Positions 1 through 9,015 of a stretch of DNA of 64,000 nucleotides are shown here, piece after piece. The stretch is from contig JAPDQK010000003.1 in the NCBI GenBank assembly GCA_034505955.1, forward strand, positions 1 through 64,000, read 5' to 3'. The DNA comes from Zhuqueibacter pondensis (GTDB lineage: Bacteria > Zhuqueibacterota > Zhuqueibacteria > Zhuqueibacterales > Zhuqueibacteraceae). Numbering within the stretch: position 1 is the stretch's first letter; every line of letters starts with the position of its first letter. The notes below the pieces were generated by a model. That model saw only the letters and a program-made list of their open reading frames with translations. It did not search any database and was not told the DNA's origin. Position numbers and translations under genes: made by a program.

Positions 1-133
1 GGTGTCCATGACCCTCAGTTATGTGCTGATCTTGGTATTCTCGTGGTGGTGGTTCAACGAGACCATGACGCTGAGCCGCTGGATTGGCGTGGCGCTGATG
101 TGCGCCGGCGTGTTTGTCGCTTATCGGTGCTGA
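1..133 (+). CDS. C-terminal end of a small drug/metabolite-type membrane transporter (partial)
   Basis: The frame opening at base 2 is read through from before the window and ends with TGA at 131-133. The 43 visible residues form two hydrophobic segments, SYVLILVFSWWWF and WIGVALMCAGVFVAY, separated by NETMTLSR. This is the usual C-terminal helix pair of EamA/DMT or SMR-type transporters, where the short polar turn with Glu-Thr precedes the last helix. Substrate cannot be told from this fragment. It lies about 80 bp upstream of the Asp-box protein on the same strand. Confidence 0.6.
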   Translation, partial: VSMTLSYVLILVFSWWWFNETMTLSRWIGVALMCAGVFVAYRC

Positions 134-211
134 TTGAAAAAATGCAAGATTTTCGCATAATCAAAATAGTGTCTTTTTTCCAAATCAGATTGAATGTGGC
201 TGGAGAAGGTA

Positions 212-1366
212 ATGAAAGAGTCATTCACGAGCAAGGTTATCCACCTCTTGTTTTTCCTCATAATAATGGCAGGGATTGGGTTTGTGATTGTGCGTTTTTT
301 CAAAAATAAGTATGAAGAAAACGAGGAATTTCATCAACCGAGAAATTCATTTATTACAACTGACATTGATACGATGAATTTAAGCATTCATATCAGTGCA
401 AGTTTTGTAACCAATGATAACATCATTTATGCGGGAGATTTTGACGGCCGGCTGTTGAAAAGCATGGACGGCGGCACCACCTGGAACGAGATCTTCAAAA
501 CCGACAGAGGCGCAGATGGCTATCGCGTTGTCTTTGTCGATTCGAAAGGAAATATTTTTGCCTGTCGTGACCGGGTGGGTTTCCTGTTCAGAAGCACGGA
601 CCAGGGTAAGACTTTTCATACAAATTTGGAGCTCTCCGACAATGACCTCTCCAGTTGTTGGGCGATTGCCGAGAACAAAAAGGGTTGGTTGTTTGCTTCG
701 GAGTATGCACAAGGAGACATGTCAGAGCGGTGCGCTTATTTATACCGTTCCAAAGACTTTGGGGAAACTTGGGAGGTAATTTATCACAATCCCAATGCTC
801 GACATTTTCATACACTGGCCATTGATCCCTACACCGGTTATATTTATGCGACTTCCGGCGATGGTGAACACGAAGCTGCGCTCTATCGCTCAACCGACGA
901 AGGTGATCATTGGACGATTTTAAAACGAGGCAGCACCCAATGGCAATTTACTTCGATCGCTTTCACCCGCAAGTATCGTTTCTTTGGCTCTGACAGCACG
1001 CAAGGCGCAGACATATATCGAACTTCGGACGATGAAAATTTTCAATTAGCTTTGAAGATACCTCATACTGAAAAATTCACTTTTTGGGCTTGGGGCAGAG
1101 TCGATCGGAACGGCAACATTTTATTCGGCTCCTGGACCCAGTTGGGCTATGCCGAGCCGAAACGTGCGGATGGGGTAATCTATCTGTCTCGTGACCAAGG
1201 CGAAACCTGGAAGAAGGTCATGGATTTTGGCACCACCGATCTTCATTCTGGAACCCATTATGCCAGCAACGTTGCCCCGGATGGCTGGCTCTACTGTCAT
1301 CAACGATTCTCGAAGCATGGATTCAAAATGAGAGTAAAGCCAAAAAACAAAAGCTTGGCGGAGTGA
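212..1366 (+). CDS. Membrane-anchored Asp-box (BNR) beta-propeller protein
   Basis: A 384-residue protein with one N-terminal membrane segment (about residues 8-28, VIHLLFFLIIMAGIGFVIV) and an extracytoplasmic propeller. Five Asp-box motifs (S-x-D-x-G-x-T-W type) are visible: SMDGGTTW, STDQGKTF, SKDFGETW, STDEGDHW and SRDQGETW. Such repeats occur in sialidases, Ycf48-like and sortilin-like propellers; no sialidase catalytic set is evident, so a binding or scaffold role is more likely. An in-frame ATG exists at 194, but GGAGAAGG at 202-209 sits correctly for the ATG at 212. It heads the polysaccharide locus and is followed 19 bp later by a GT-C protein, so a role in surface glycan handling is inferred. 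Confidence 0.7.
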   Translation: MKESFTSKVIHLLFFLIIMAGIGFVIVRFFKNKYEENEEFHQPRNSFITTDIDTMNLSIHISASFVTNDNIIYAGDFDGRLLKSMDGGTTWNEIFKTDRGADGYRVVFVDSKGNIFACRDRVGFLFRSTDQGKTFHTNLELSDNDLSSCWAIAENKKGWLFASEYAQGDMSERCAYLYRSKDFGETWEVIYHNPNARHFHTLAIDPYTGYIYATSGDGEHEAALYRSTDEGDHWTILKRGSTQWQFTSIAFTRKYRFFGSDSTQGADIYRTSDDENFQLALKIPHTEKFTFWAWGRVDRNGNILFGSWTQLGYAEPKRADGVIYLSRDQGETWKKVMDFGTTDLHSGTHYASNVAPDGWLYCHQRFSKHGFKMRVKPKNKSLAE

Positions 1367-1385
1367 GATAGATTACCAGAGTTAA

Positions 1386-3098
1386 GTGGTGGCTATGCAA
1401 TCGAAAATACAGTATCTTTTTTTAAGGGTGAGCATTTCATATTTCTGGTTGATCATAATTCTCATCTTGGTAACGCGGATTCCATTGATGAGTAAATTTT
1501 TGTGGCACTGGGACTCCGGTAATTTCGCCTTGGCCATAGAGAATTACGATATTTCCCTTGATCAGCCGCATCCTCCAGGGTATATTTTTTATGTGGGATT
1601 GGGGAAATTATTCAATCATTTCATGCATGATGCAAATTTATCTTTTGTGACGGTCAATATTGTATTCACTATATTAACAGCACTTTTTGTCTACAAAATT
1701 TCTTGGCAATTATTCTCAGAAGCGGTTGCCAGAATGAGCACCCTTCTTCTTATATTTAACCCGTTTACATGGTTCAACAGTCTTGTTGCGGTCAGTTACA
1801 TCGGAGATGCTTTCTTCAATACAGCAATTGCATATTTTTGCTTTCGCCTGATCCAAACCAGATCACACAAGTATCTATGTTTGTCTGCAATTGTTTTAGG
1901 GCTTTCCGGAGGATTACGGCAGAGCACGATTGCTTTCATGTTCCCGTTGTTTCTGTTCAGCTTGTATCATGCGAGGCTGGGAATAAAAGCGAATATTTCC
2001 GCTTTGTTTCTCTGCGGTATAGTGGGATTGACTTGGCTTATTCCTTTGTTATACGAATGCGGAGGGTACTCGGAATATCTCAATTTATTAAGCGGACAAG
2101 TTTCCAAATTTAGCGCACAAACCTCGATACTTTTTGGTGCGACCTTCTCTGAGCACTATGCGAGTTTTTGGCAGTTAATTAAATGGACGATCGTGGGTAG
2201 CGGTTTTGCCATTCTTTATTTTTTGGTTTATGTATACAAGTATAAAGAGAGTATTTTTTATCGCTTAAAAGCAAATGTAAAATTCTATTTTTTTGTTATA
2301 TGGATTTGCCCGTCTTATTTATTTTATCTATTTGTCCATTTGGGAGAACCGGGATACGCGCTGAGTTTTGTGCCAGCCACTCAGATTCTTATTGGATATT
2401 TCATTGCTACTATATCAGTGGGTGCATTTTCCGGAAATAGATTTTATATATTGAAGCAGCCGGCATTGCTGCTTTTGGGCTTACCTGTGGTTTGTTATAT
2501 AAGTTATTTTCTTCTCTTTGATCCGAATAGCCTGATAGTGAAGAAATTCGATTCGTTCCCGGTCGCGAACAAGCTTCTCAACAAGATTAATACCATGGTT
2601 CAGTACCATACCATTAAAGAAGCGGATGCCTTAACCAGATACTATGTAGAGGCCATTCCTCAACTGGCGGCCAATGAAAAGCAGTTGGCTATTGTCGTGT
2701 TTGATGGGGCCGATTGGGTTTGGCGAATACCCATGTATTATTTGCCGGGTTATACCTGCTATCGGGTGGCTACAACCTACGATGATGATTCAGCGAGATT
2801 TGCAGTTGTTTCTGAAGGGCGGGTAATTTCCCCCGCCAGCCCGCATTCAATAGATGGCAAAGTACTCGTTGATTTTGATTCTACTAAAAAGCGAATATTG
2901 TGGCTATTACCTGCGCAATTCAAATTTTATGATTTATTCTCAAAAACTTTTAATATAAAGCACGTGGAGCTGGCCGGGCGCGTATTATATGTAACCGACA
3001 TTGACCCAGGCATGGGCTGCCGCGAATTTGGAAATATGATATTTAATTTTAATATACCTGTCAAAAATCAAAATAATTTCACAAGAGGTCATGATTGA
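1386..3098 (+). CDS. GT-C-type multi-spanning glycosyltransferase (GT39/PMT-like)
   Basis: A membrane protein of about 570 residues with some ten hydrophobic segments. After the first segment comes WHWDSGNFALAIENY, the acidic motif in the first periplasmic loop of GT-C enzymes, followed by DQPHPPGY, common in lipid-linked-sugar mannosyltransferase-like proteins. Expected role: transfer of a sugar from a polyprenyl-phosphate donor to an acceptor on the outer face of the membrane. The start is GTG at 1386, or ATG at 1395. The gene is visibly more AT-rich than the window average. Acceptor and sugar are unknown. Confidence 0.68.
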   Translation: MVAMQSKIQYLFLRVSISYFWLIIILILVTRIPLMSKFLWHWDSGNFALAIENYDISLDQPHPPGYIFYVGLGKLFNHFMHDANLSFVTVNIVFTILTALFVYKISWQLFSEAVARMSTLLLIFNPFTWFNSLVAVSYIGDAFFNTAIAYFCFRLIQTRSHKYLCLSAIVLGLSGGLRQSTIAFMFPLFLFSLYHARLGIKANISALFLCGIVGLTWLIPLLYECGGYSEYLNLLSGQVSKFSAQTSILFGATFSEHYASFWQLIKWTIVGSGFAILYFLVYVYKYKESIFYRLKANVKFYFFVIWICPSYLFYLFVHLGEPGYALSFVPATQILIGYFIATISVGAFSGNRFYILKQPALLLLGLPVVCYISYFLLFDPNSLIVKKFDSFPVANKLLNKINTMVQYHTIKEADALTRYYVEAIPQLAANEKQLAIVVFDGADWVWRIPMYYLPGYTCYRVATTYDDDSARFAVVSEGRVISPASPHSIDGKVLVDFDSTKKRILWLLPAQFKFYDLFSKTFNIKHVELAGRVLYVTDIDPGMGCREFGNMIFNFNIPVKNQNNFTRGHD

Positions 3099-3309
3099 TT
3101 CCTAAATGTAATTCAGTTACTTTGTTGATATTGCCAGTGTTGTCAATAAAAGAACTTTATCGGCCAAACGGGTTGTACAGAGTGGCATGATTTTTGTTGC
3201 GAATGATTTGTCGAATTGACCTTTGTTCTAATACTGCAATATAATCTGCTCAAAACAGGATTTTATTGTAACGGCTCATTTAGGACTAAATTTTCAAGGA
3301 GGAATGACC
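3099..3309 (+). other. Intergenic stretch with strong ribosome binding site
   Basis: No gene is seen. It ends in AAGGAGG (3296-3302), which lies 1 nt before an ATG at 3304 and 7 nt before the ATG at 3310. Spacing favours 3310 as the start of the next gene. No convincing promoter could be assigned. Confidence 0.5.
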
Positions 3310-5139
3310 ATGCGGTCGCAGCGGTCAAATAAAATTCAAATGGGTGGAGCTATCTTTCTCTTATTGTTGTTGCCGAACGTGGTATTCGGACAGATACCGA
3401 ACCATACTTATCCACGCATCGCCATGTTTCAGTGGGGTGGAGCTCCCGCAGAGAGGTATGCCAAGTTTGACCTCAATGTGAATCGTGATACCGATAGAAA
3501 TTTTATTTCACAGGTCAAGCAATTGAGCCCGAATACGATTTGGTTGCCAATGCGGGACTTTAACAGAGCCGATGAAGGCGTCTCTAATTTCCCCGAGGAC
3601 TGGTTTCTGCATGATTCCCGTGGCAATCGTATAGAACTCTATAGTTCCAATACATTTTGGGCCAATCTTTCCGATCTTTGTCCGCGGTATAGTGGTAATG
3701 TCGGTGGCATTTCGGCCAGCAATCAGCGGCTCATAGATTGGTTCCCAGAATATCTGGCCAAGCTCGTCGAGGAATCAGGTGGTGATGGTATATCTTCGGA
3801 CGGTCTTTATTACAGAGGCCATTTGAGCTACTACATGTTTGATGACGTGGATTTGGATCGCAACCGAGTGAATGATCTGACTGAACATGACAAGTCCTGG
3901 GTAATCGATCACTGGGGGGATGGCATTGATTATATGCTCGACCGGCTCCGTTCGCTTCTTGGTGAAAATAAAATTATCTTGATCAACACGGGCTCTGCGG
4001 ATATGCCAAATGGTCCCGCAATTAATGGATTGTTTTTTGAAAATTCCGGTGGGGAGGTCAATTGGGATTACACACGGACGACAAGAGCGAGACTTCATTA
4101 TACTGTCCGGGATCCACAGGTTTTTCTCATGAATCTTAAAACCGATCCAAGCAATCCAAAGGCGCCACGTCCCACCAGGAATGATTTTCAGTACGTGCGT
4201 TTTGGCCTGGCCCGCGCTATGCTCTTTGGGGAATATTTTGATGTTCATACCTGGGAGGCTGGCGAGCATTATTGGTCTGAATACTATGATGAATTTGATC
4301 TTGATGTCGGCCATCCTGTCAGCGACATGCAAGAGGTGAAACCTGGTGTCTGGGTTCGTTTCTTTACCAAGGGAGCAATCATTGCGAATGCGAATGATCA
4401 TGAGGTGACGGTCACTGATGAGGATTTGCGCTCACGCTCAGGTTATAGCGGGCCTTATTGGCGTTTTCAGGGTGGTCAGGATCCGGCACTCAATAATGGT
4501 CAAAAGTTCACTTCTGTGCAGCTCAGCGGACACTTTTACCTCGGATATCACGACGCAAGAATTGTGGTAGGTGATGGTCTCGTCCTGGTCACTTCACCCC
4601 AGACCGTCATTGCCGATATCATTGTTGACAATGCATACAGCGGTACCTCTGCAGGCTCATCTGAAGCCCATTTTGCTCCTGAAGCAAGTTGGAAAAAAAC
4701 CTCTGATGGCAGCGATCATTATAGTTTAACCTATGCAACTTGGCAGCGGGAGTCCTACGCCACGGCCATAACAACTGATGCCTCAGCCACCGCCGTGTTC
4801 ACTCCCAATATCGGCTTCGGAGGAAAATATGAGGTATTTGAATGGCATGGTCGACCGAATAACGCGAGCGCAGCTTCCAATGCCACCTATCTCATCAACC
4901 ATGCTGGCGGCAGAGCCACCAAGACCATTAATCAGCGCAACAGCACCGGACAATGGAATTCTCTTGGGACTTACACTTTTAACGGAGGTACCTCCGGTAA
5001 TGTCACAATTTTAAGTAATGGCGCTGATGGCCTGGTGCTTGCCGATGCTATTAAGTTTGTGTTTCGTGGCGGTAACGGGGAACGTGATACCTCGCCACCG
5101 GCCGCTCCTCAAAACGTCAAAATAGCACCAGCCAATTGA
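3310..5139 (+). CDS. Secreted putative glycoside hydrolase with golvesin-like C-terminal domain, apparently truncated
   Basis: About 609 residues with a signal peptide (GGAIFLLLLLPNVVFG). The central region (RIAMFQWGGAPAERYAKFD, DGISSDGLYYRG, DYMLDRLRSLLGENKIILIN) resembles the TIM-barrel hypothetical glycosyl hydrolase families (GHL type) acting on polysaccharide. Roughly residues 455-590 (YATAITTDASATAVFTPN, GQWNSLGTYTFN, DGLVLADAIKF) match golvesin/xanthan-lyase-type beta-sandwich domains. The protein stops at DTSPPAAPQNVKIAPAN, which is normally the linker into a fibronectin III domain; no FN3 or sorting domain follows. That suggests loss of a C-terminal part. Enzyme class is inferred. 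Confidence 0.6.
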   Translation: MRSQRSNKIQMGGAIFLLLLLPNVVFGQIPNHTYPRIAMFQWGGAPAERYAKFDLNVNRDTDRNFISQVKQLSPNTIWLPMRDFNRADEGVSNFPEDWFLHDSRGNRIELYSSNTFWANLSDLCPRYSGNVGGISASNQRLIDWFPEYLAKLVEESGGDGISSDGLYYRGHLSYYMFDDVDLDRNRVNDLTEHDKSWVIDHWGDGIDYMLDRLRSLLGENKIILINTGSADMPNGPAINGLFFENSGGEVNWDYTRTTRARLHYTVRDPQVFLMNLKTDPSNPKAPRPTRNDFQYVRFGLARAMLFGEYFDVHTWEAGEHYWSEYYDEFDLDVGHPVSDMQEVKPGVWVRFFTKGAIIANANDHEVTVTDEDLRSRSGYSGPYWRFQGGQDPALNNGQKFTSVQLSGHFYLGYHDARIVVGDGLVLVTSPQTVIADIIVDNAYSGTSAGSSEAHFAPEASWKKTSDGSDHYSLTYATWQRESYATAITTDASATAVFTPNIGFGGKYEVFEWHGRPNNASAASNATYLINHAGGRATKTINQRNSTGQWNSLGTYTFNGGTSGNVTILSNGADGLVLADAIKFVFRGGNGERDTSPPAAPQNVKIAPAN

Positions 5140-5141
5140 AT

Positions 5142-5309
5142 TTCAGTTTGATCATACTTCGAGGCGTGTCGTCTTTTTGTGCGTTGCCCGAAGGCTTTTC
5201 TCCCGTTGCCAGGAAGCTGGAAGAACACCATGTGGCGGGTTTTACGCATTTGATTCTGAATAGTTTTATATTTGACTGGTGTCTTCAGGATCTCAATCGG
5301 TATGCGTGA
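5142..5309 (+). pseudogene. Open stretch in a second frame, possible 3' gene fragment
   Basis: In the frame of base 5142, open from before the stop of the preceding gene, 55 codons read with protein-like content (for example LPEGFSPVARKLEEHHVAGF, NSFIFDWCLQDLNRYA) and stop at TGA 5307-5309. The stop overlaps the ATG at 5302 of the next gene, as in translationally coupled pairs. There is no good start of its own. It could be the 3' end of a lost gene or the tail of a frameshifted upstream gene. I do not recognise the family. Confidence 0.3.
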
Positions 5310-6492
5310 GAAATCCAATTTAATTTTTATGCGAAAGACCGAAAAGAAAATAACATTTTGGATGTTACTTATTTTGATCGTGACTCTGGTCTTTGACACA
5401 ATGCTTTATTTTACGATGTTCAAAATCAATGAAACGCGAAATCTGTTTTATGACAGAACTGACATTGACCGGAAACGAATCGAGTTTTGGCTGAAAAACA
5501 GCTACAATCCAATTTTGGGTTGGGACCTCCCTGCAACTGAGCGAAATAAGCTCGGGGCCAGGGGAAAAAAAGACTATCCAATCAAGGATGTTTACAAGAT
5601 AAAAACATTTGGTGACTCATTCACTTATGGAGCAGAAGTAGAAATTGATCAAACCTGGCAATCATTTGTAGAAATGAAGACAGGTTGGGACTGTCTTAAC
5701 TACGGTGTCGGGGGATTTGGTACCGATCAGGCTTTTTTGAAATACAAAATGAATAATGTCAAAACCGAATATACGATCCTTGGAATTTTGTGTGAAAACA
5801 TCGGAAGAACAGCGTCCGTATACCCAGCATTTTATATGAGAGAATGGGCGCCACCAAAGCCTAGATTCGTCAAGCAGAAAGATACGATACGGTTAATTGA
5901 AAATCCTATCTCCAATCCGGACAGTGCATTTAATTTACTTGATAAGGCTTATCTAAGACGGTTAAAGAAGCTGGACTACTGGCCTTATTATTATGAAAAA
6001 ATTCTCCATTCGCCACCAAAGCTCACTTGGCCAGCACTGTATGTTCTTTTCAGCCATTTACCATTTTTTCTTGAAAGGGTGCAAATTGAGTTTAGAAGAA
6101 TCTGCTGCCCCAATTACGAAATTGAAAGTCAAACGTATAAATATCTTCATTTATATGAAAAACCAACCGAGATATTTCAAACATTTTGTTATATTATAGA
6201 TCAGTTTGTTTTCTTGAGTCACGAGCGAGGTGAGTATCCAATCATTCTTGTTTTCCCAGATCAGTTTTCACTGGATTTAATTCGGAATTACGGTATAACC
6301 CCGTATCAGCCTTTAATAGATTTTCTAAATAATAAACAATATGATTTTTTGGATTTTGGTAGTATATTTACTAATGAAGATTATGAGTCTTATTACAATA
6401 GTTACAATAGCCATTTTTCACCAAAAGGTAATAGTCGAGTAGCAGATGAGTTGATATCTTTCGTAAGAGAATTCGATGCAAAAAATCCTTAG
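5302..6492 (+). CDS. Membrane-anchored SGNH/GDSL-type hydrolase-like protein
   Basis: A 396-residue protein with an N-terminal hydrophobic anchor (ITFWMLLILIVTLVFDTMLYF). The SGNH block I is FGDSFTYG with the nucleophile Ser at about residue 106. Block II Gly is in NYGVGGFGTDQ, a block III-like Asn is in LCENIGR, and the C-terminal SHFSPKGNSRVADEL supplies a candidate catalytic His (about 371). Such proteins de-acetylate or acetylate surface polysaccharides. A TTG at 5272 extends the frame, but AGGA at 5287-5290 and the overlap with an upstream stop favour ATG 5302. The gene is strongly AT-rich compared with later genes. Confidence 0.65.
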   Translation: MREKSNLIFMRKTEKKITFWMLLILIVTLVFDTMLYFTMFKINETRNLFYDRTDIDRKRIEFWLKNSYNPILGWDLPATERNKLGARGKKDYPIKDVYKIKTFGDSFTYGAEVEIDQTWQSFVEMKTGWDCLNYGVGGFGTDQAFLKYKMNNVKTEYTILGILCENIGRTASVYPAFYMREWAPPKPRFVKQKDTIRLIENPISNPDSAFNLLDKAYLRRLKKLDYWPYYYEKILHSPPKLTWPALYVLFSHLPFFLERVQIEFRRICCPNYEIESQTYKYLHLYEKPTEIFQTFCYIIDQFVFLSHERGEYPIILVFPDQFSLDLIRNYGITPYQPLIDFLNNKQYDFLDFGSIFTNEDYESYYNSYNSHFSPKGNSRVADELISFVREFDAKNP

Positions 6493-6648
6493 CAAATACC
6501 TTGACAACGTCAACTTGGCTCTTCTCCACAAAAATCAAGGCGGCGTCGGACTTGCGCTGCACTATTCTTTTGATATTTCATCAATTTGAGCGCAAGTCTG
6601 AGGTTACTTATGTTCTGTTGATGAGAGATAAATTGTATTCGTTTTGCT

Positions 6649-7677
6649 ATGCGTCACCATATTGTCCTTGACATAGAACACAGCGCGGATGATGGTGATC
6701 TTGAATCTCGTATGCGTCGTATCGGGCTGGATTTCAATTTTGTTTATGCGCCGGTTTCGCATTTGCGAGAAAGCGAATGGTCGCGGTGGACGAATATTCT
6801 TCCTGCCTACCTGCAAGCGGCACGCAAAGCCTTGGCTGGAATGGGGCAGGAAGACCATTTGATTTTTCTAACCGCGACGGGACTTGCGTTGACAGCAGCG
6901 ACATTATGTTCTTCTTCTCTGAAGACGGCTCCAAAAATTTCGGTGCTTAACTTTATTTATCGCCGTCGGTCCTGGCCTGTCGGGCGCCTACTTGATGTAT
7001 TTGTTGAGCGGGCTTTGGATCAGATGAATTTTATTGGTGTGCCAAGCCATGGGGCAGCAGAAGAATACCGCCAGCACTTTCCCAAAGCGGCCTCTCGAAT
7101 TCATGTGCTCCCAACGTGGTGTGGTTTTCCGGAAGCGGCTCCGGTTGTCACACCATCCAGTGTTCCTGTATTCTCGGGTGGGCGAAGCATGCGAGACTAT
7201 GAAACACTGATCGAAGCGTTGGACATACTCAAGGTTTCCGCCTTGATTGCCGCCAGTCGAACCGCTGTTGAAGCACTGGCTATTCCTCCGGGCGTGACAT
7301 TGCATTTCGATGTGGCGGAGCCAATCTTTGCGAATTTGATGATGCAGGCTTCTGTTGTGGTGGTACCGCTTCAGGCAGCAGGTTTCGACGCCGGTCAATC
7401 AGTGGTTCTCCAGGCGATGTGCTATGGGAAACCGGTCGTCGCTACCAACACCGCTGGCCTTTCGGAGTATATTGATCACGGAAAAACCGGTTTGCTTGTG
7501 CCGCCTTCTGATCCACACGCTCTTGCGCATGCCATAAAGACACTGTTGGATGACTTTAAGTTGGCCTCCTCCCTCGGCAGTGAAGCGCGCAAAGTTTATT
7601 GGGAGCGTTATTCCCGCGATGCTTTTGTAGAACGTCTCGCAGCGACATTCGGTGAAAGCTCGGGGAATCGATCATAG
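6649..7677 (+). CDS. GT4-family (GT-B fold) glycosyltransferase
   Basis: A 342-residue protein. The C-terminal Rossmann half carries the family signature around residues 245-285 (AGQSVVLQAMCYGKPVVAT, TAGLSEYIDHGKTGLLVPP, DPHALAHAI). The Glu pair of the usual E-x7-E motif is not conserved: the second position is Gln in VVLQAM. This is unusual for a retaining GT4 enzyme and could mean altered or lost activity. The N-terminal half is divergent. It is the first of four consecutive glycosyltransferases, so it probably adds one residue to a repeat unit on the cytoplasmic face. Confidence 0.75.
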   Translation: MRHHIVLDIEHSADDGDLESRMRRIGLDFNFVYAPVSHLRESEWSRWTNILPAYLQAARKALAGMGQEDHLIFLTATGLALTAATLCSSSLKTAPKISVLNFIYRRRSWPVGRLLDVFVERALDQMNFIGVPSHGAAEEYRQHFPKAASRIHVLPTWCGFPEAAPVVTPSSVPVFSGGRSMRDYETLIEALDILKVSALIAASRTAVEALAIPPGVTLHFDVAEPIFANLMMQASVVVVPLQAAGFDAGQSVVLQAMCYGKPVVATNTAGLSEYIDHGKTGLLVPPSDPHALAHAIKTLLDDFKLASSLGSEARKVYWERYSRDAFVERLAATFGESSGNRS

Positions 7678-7723
7678 TGTGGTAACTCTAGGAGGCCTTG
7701 CAGTTTTTTGATGAGGAATGGCT

Positions 7724-8971
7724 GTGAAAATCTTGATGGTTGACAAATACTATTTCATAAAGGGCGGCGCTGAGCGTTATTATTTCGAGCTTAAAAAGCT
7801 CCTCGAGGCCAAAGGCCACGAAGTCATCCCCTTTGCCATGCGGCATCCCCAAAATTTTGATACGCCATTTGCGGAAAATTTTGTTGAGAATATAGAATTT
7901 AATGACCTCTCAACAGTTGATAAAATAAGGCATGCACCCCCAATTATCAGCCGGGTCATTTATTCTCGGGCGGCTAAAACGGCAGTCGCAAAATTAATCG
8001 ATAAAGTCAAGCCTGATCTTGCGCACATTCACATGATCGATCATCAAATCTCTCCTTCGATTCTGCATGCTTTCCGCGATCATGGTATTCCAGTGGTACA
8101 GACTTGTCATCAGTATAAATTGGTGTGCCCAAGTTATCGACTTTTCATCATGCACAAGAACCGCATTTGCGAAAAGTGCGTGAACGGCAGTTTTTATCAT
8201 GCCGTGTTCGAACGGTGCCATAAGAATTCGCTCGCTGCCAGTGCTTTGGTCACGCTGGAAAGTTACGTGCACAGACTTATGAAGATTTACGATCTCATCG
8301 ACATCTATCATGTGCCGAGTCGTTTCCTGGGTGAAAAGCTTTTGCAGGCAGGATTTCCTCGAGAGAGAATTTGGCACAATTTCTATACGATTAATCTGGA
8401 TGATTATCCATACCACCCCCAATCGGCGGATTATCTGATCTATTACGGCAGATTATCGGAGGAAAAGGGTGTGCTCACGTTGCTGAAGGCCATGTGTCAT
8501 GTCCCGGAAGCAAAGCTTTACATCGTGGGCGAGGGCCCGCAACGGCCGGTTCTTGAAGATTTTGTCAACAAAAAACAGTTGAAAACGGTGCGGTTCTGGG
8601 GCAATCAGCAGGGCGAGGCTTTGGTGCGTCTTGTGCAGCAGGCAAAATTTGTGGTTGTGCCATCCGAATGGTACGACAATTCGCCTTTGGTCATCTACGA
8701 ATCTTTTTCCATGGGCAAGCCCGTCATTGCGAGCACTATGGGAGGCATGCCGGAGCTGGTAGATGATGGTGAGAATGGGTTTCATTTCGCGCCCGGCAAC
8801 ACGGAAGACTTGGCGGACAAAATAAGGAGACTTTGGCAAAACTCCGTACTTTGTAAAACGATGGGGAAAAATGCCCGTTACAAAGCAGAAGCCGAATTCA
8901 GCCCGGAAGCGCATTACACGAGAATCATGGAATTATACGAAAAATTAGTAACATCAAAACGGAAAAATTGA
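7724..8971 (+). CDS. GT4-family glycosyltransferase with Cys-containing acceptor-domain insert
   Basis: A 415-residue GT-B enzyme. The N-terminus VKILMVDKYYFIKGGAERY has the Gly-rich acceptor-side loop. Residues about 128-170 (CHQYKLVCPSYRLF, ICEKCVNGSFYHAV, ERCHKN) contain clustered Cys, as in a subgroup of exopolysaccharide GT4 enzymes. The donor-side motif is EWYDNSPLVIYESFSMGKPV, with both Glu present, followed by GGMPELVDDGENGFHF. ATG at 7718 abuts the Shine-Dalgarno GAGGA with no spacing, while GTG at 7724 is spaced correctly and gives the family-like start. It acts in building the polysaccharide repeat unit; the sugar is unknown. Confidence 0.82.
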   Translation: MKILMVDKYYFIKGGAERYYFELKKLLEAKGHEVIPFAMRHPQNFDTPFAENFVENIEFNDLSTVDKIRHAPPIISRVIYSRAAKTAVAKLIDKVKPDLAHIHMIDHQISPSILHAFRDHGIPVVQTCHQYKLVCPSYRLFIMHKNRICEKCVNGSFYHAVFERCHKNSLAASALVTLESYVHRLMKIYDLIDIYHVPSRFLGEKLLQAGFPRERIWHNFYTINLDDYPYHPQSADYLIYYGRLSEEKGVLTLLKAMCHVPEAKLYIVGEGPQRPVLEDFVNKKQLKTVRFWGNQQGEALVRLVQQAKFVVVPSEWYDNSPLVIYESFSMGKPVIASTMGGMPELVDDGENGFHFAPGNTEDLADKIRRLWQNSVLCKTMGKNARYKAEAEFSPEAHYTRIMELYEKLVTSKRKN

Positions 8972-9015
8972 AAATATAAATTAATAATTTTTTTATATAT
9001 GAATTGAGGCAGGCT

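Noticed and set aside
3185..3203. Sigma-54-type promoter (TGGCATGATTTTTGTTGC)
   Set aside because: The GG to GC spacing is 13 nt instead of 10.
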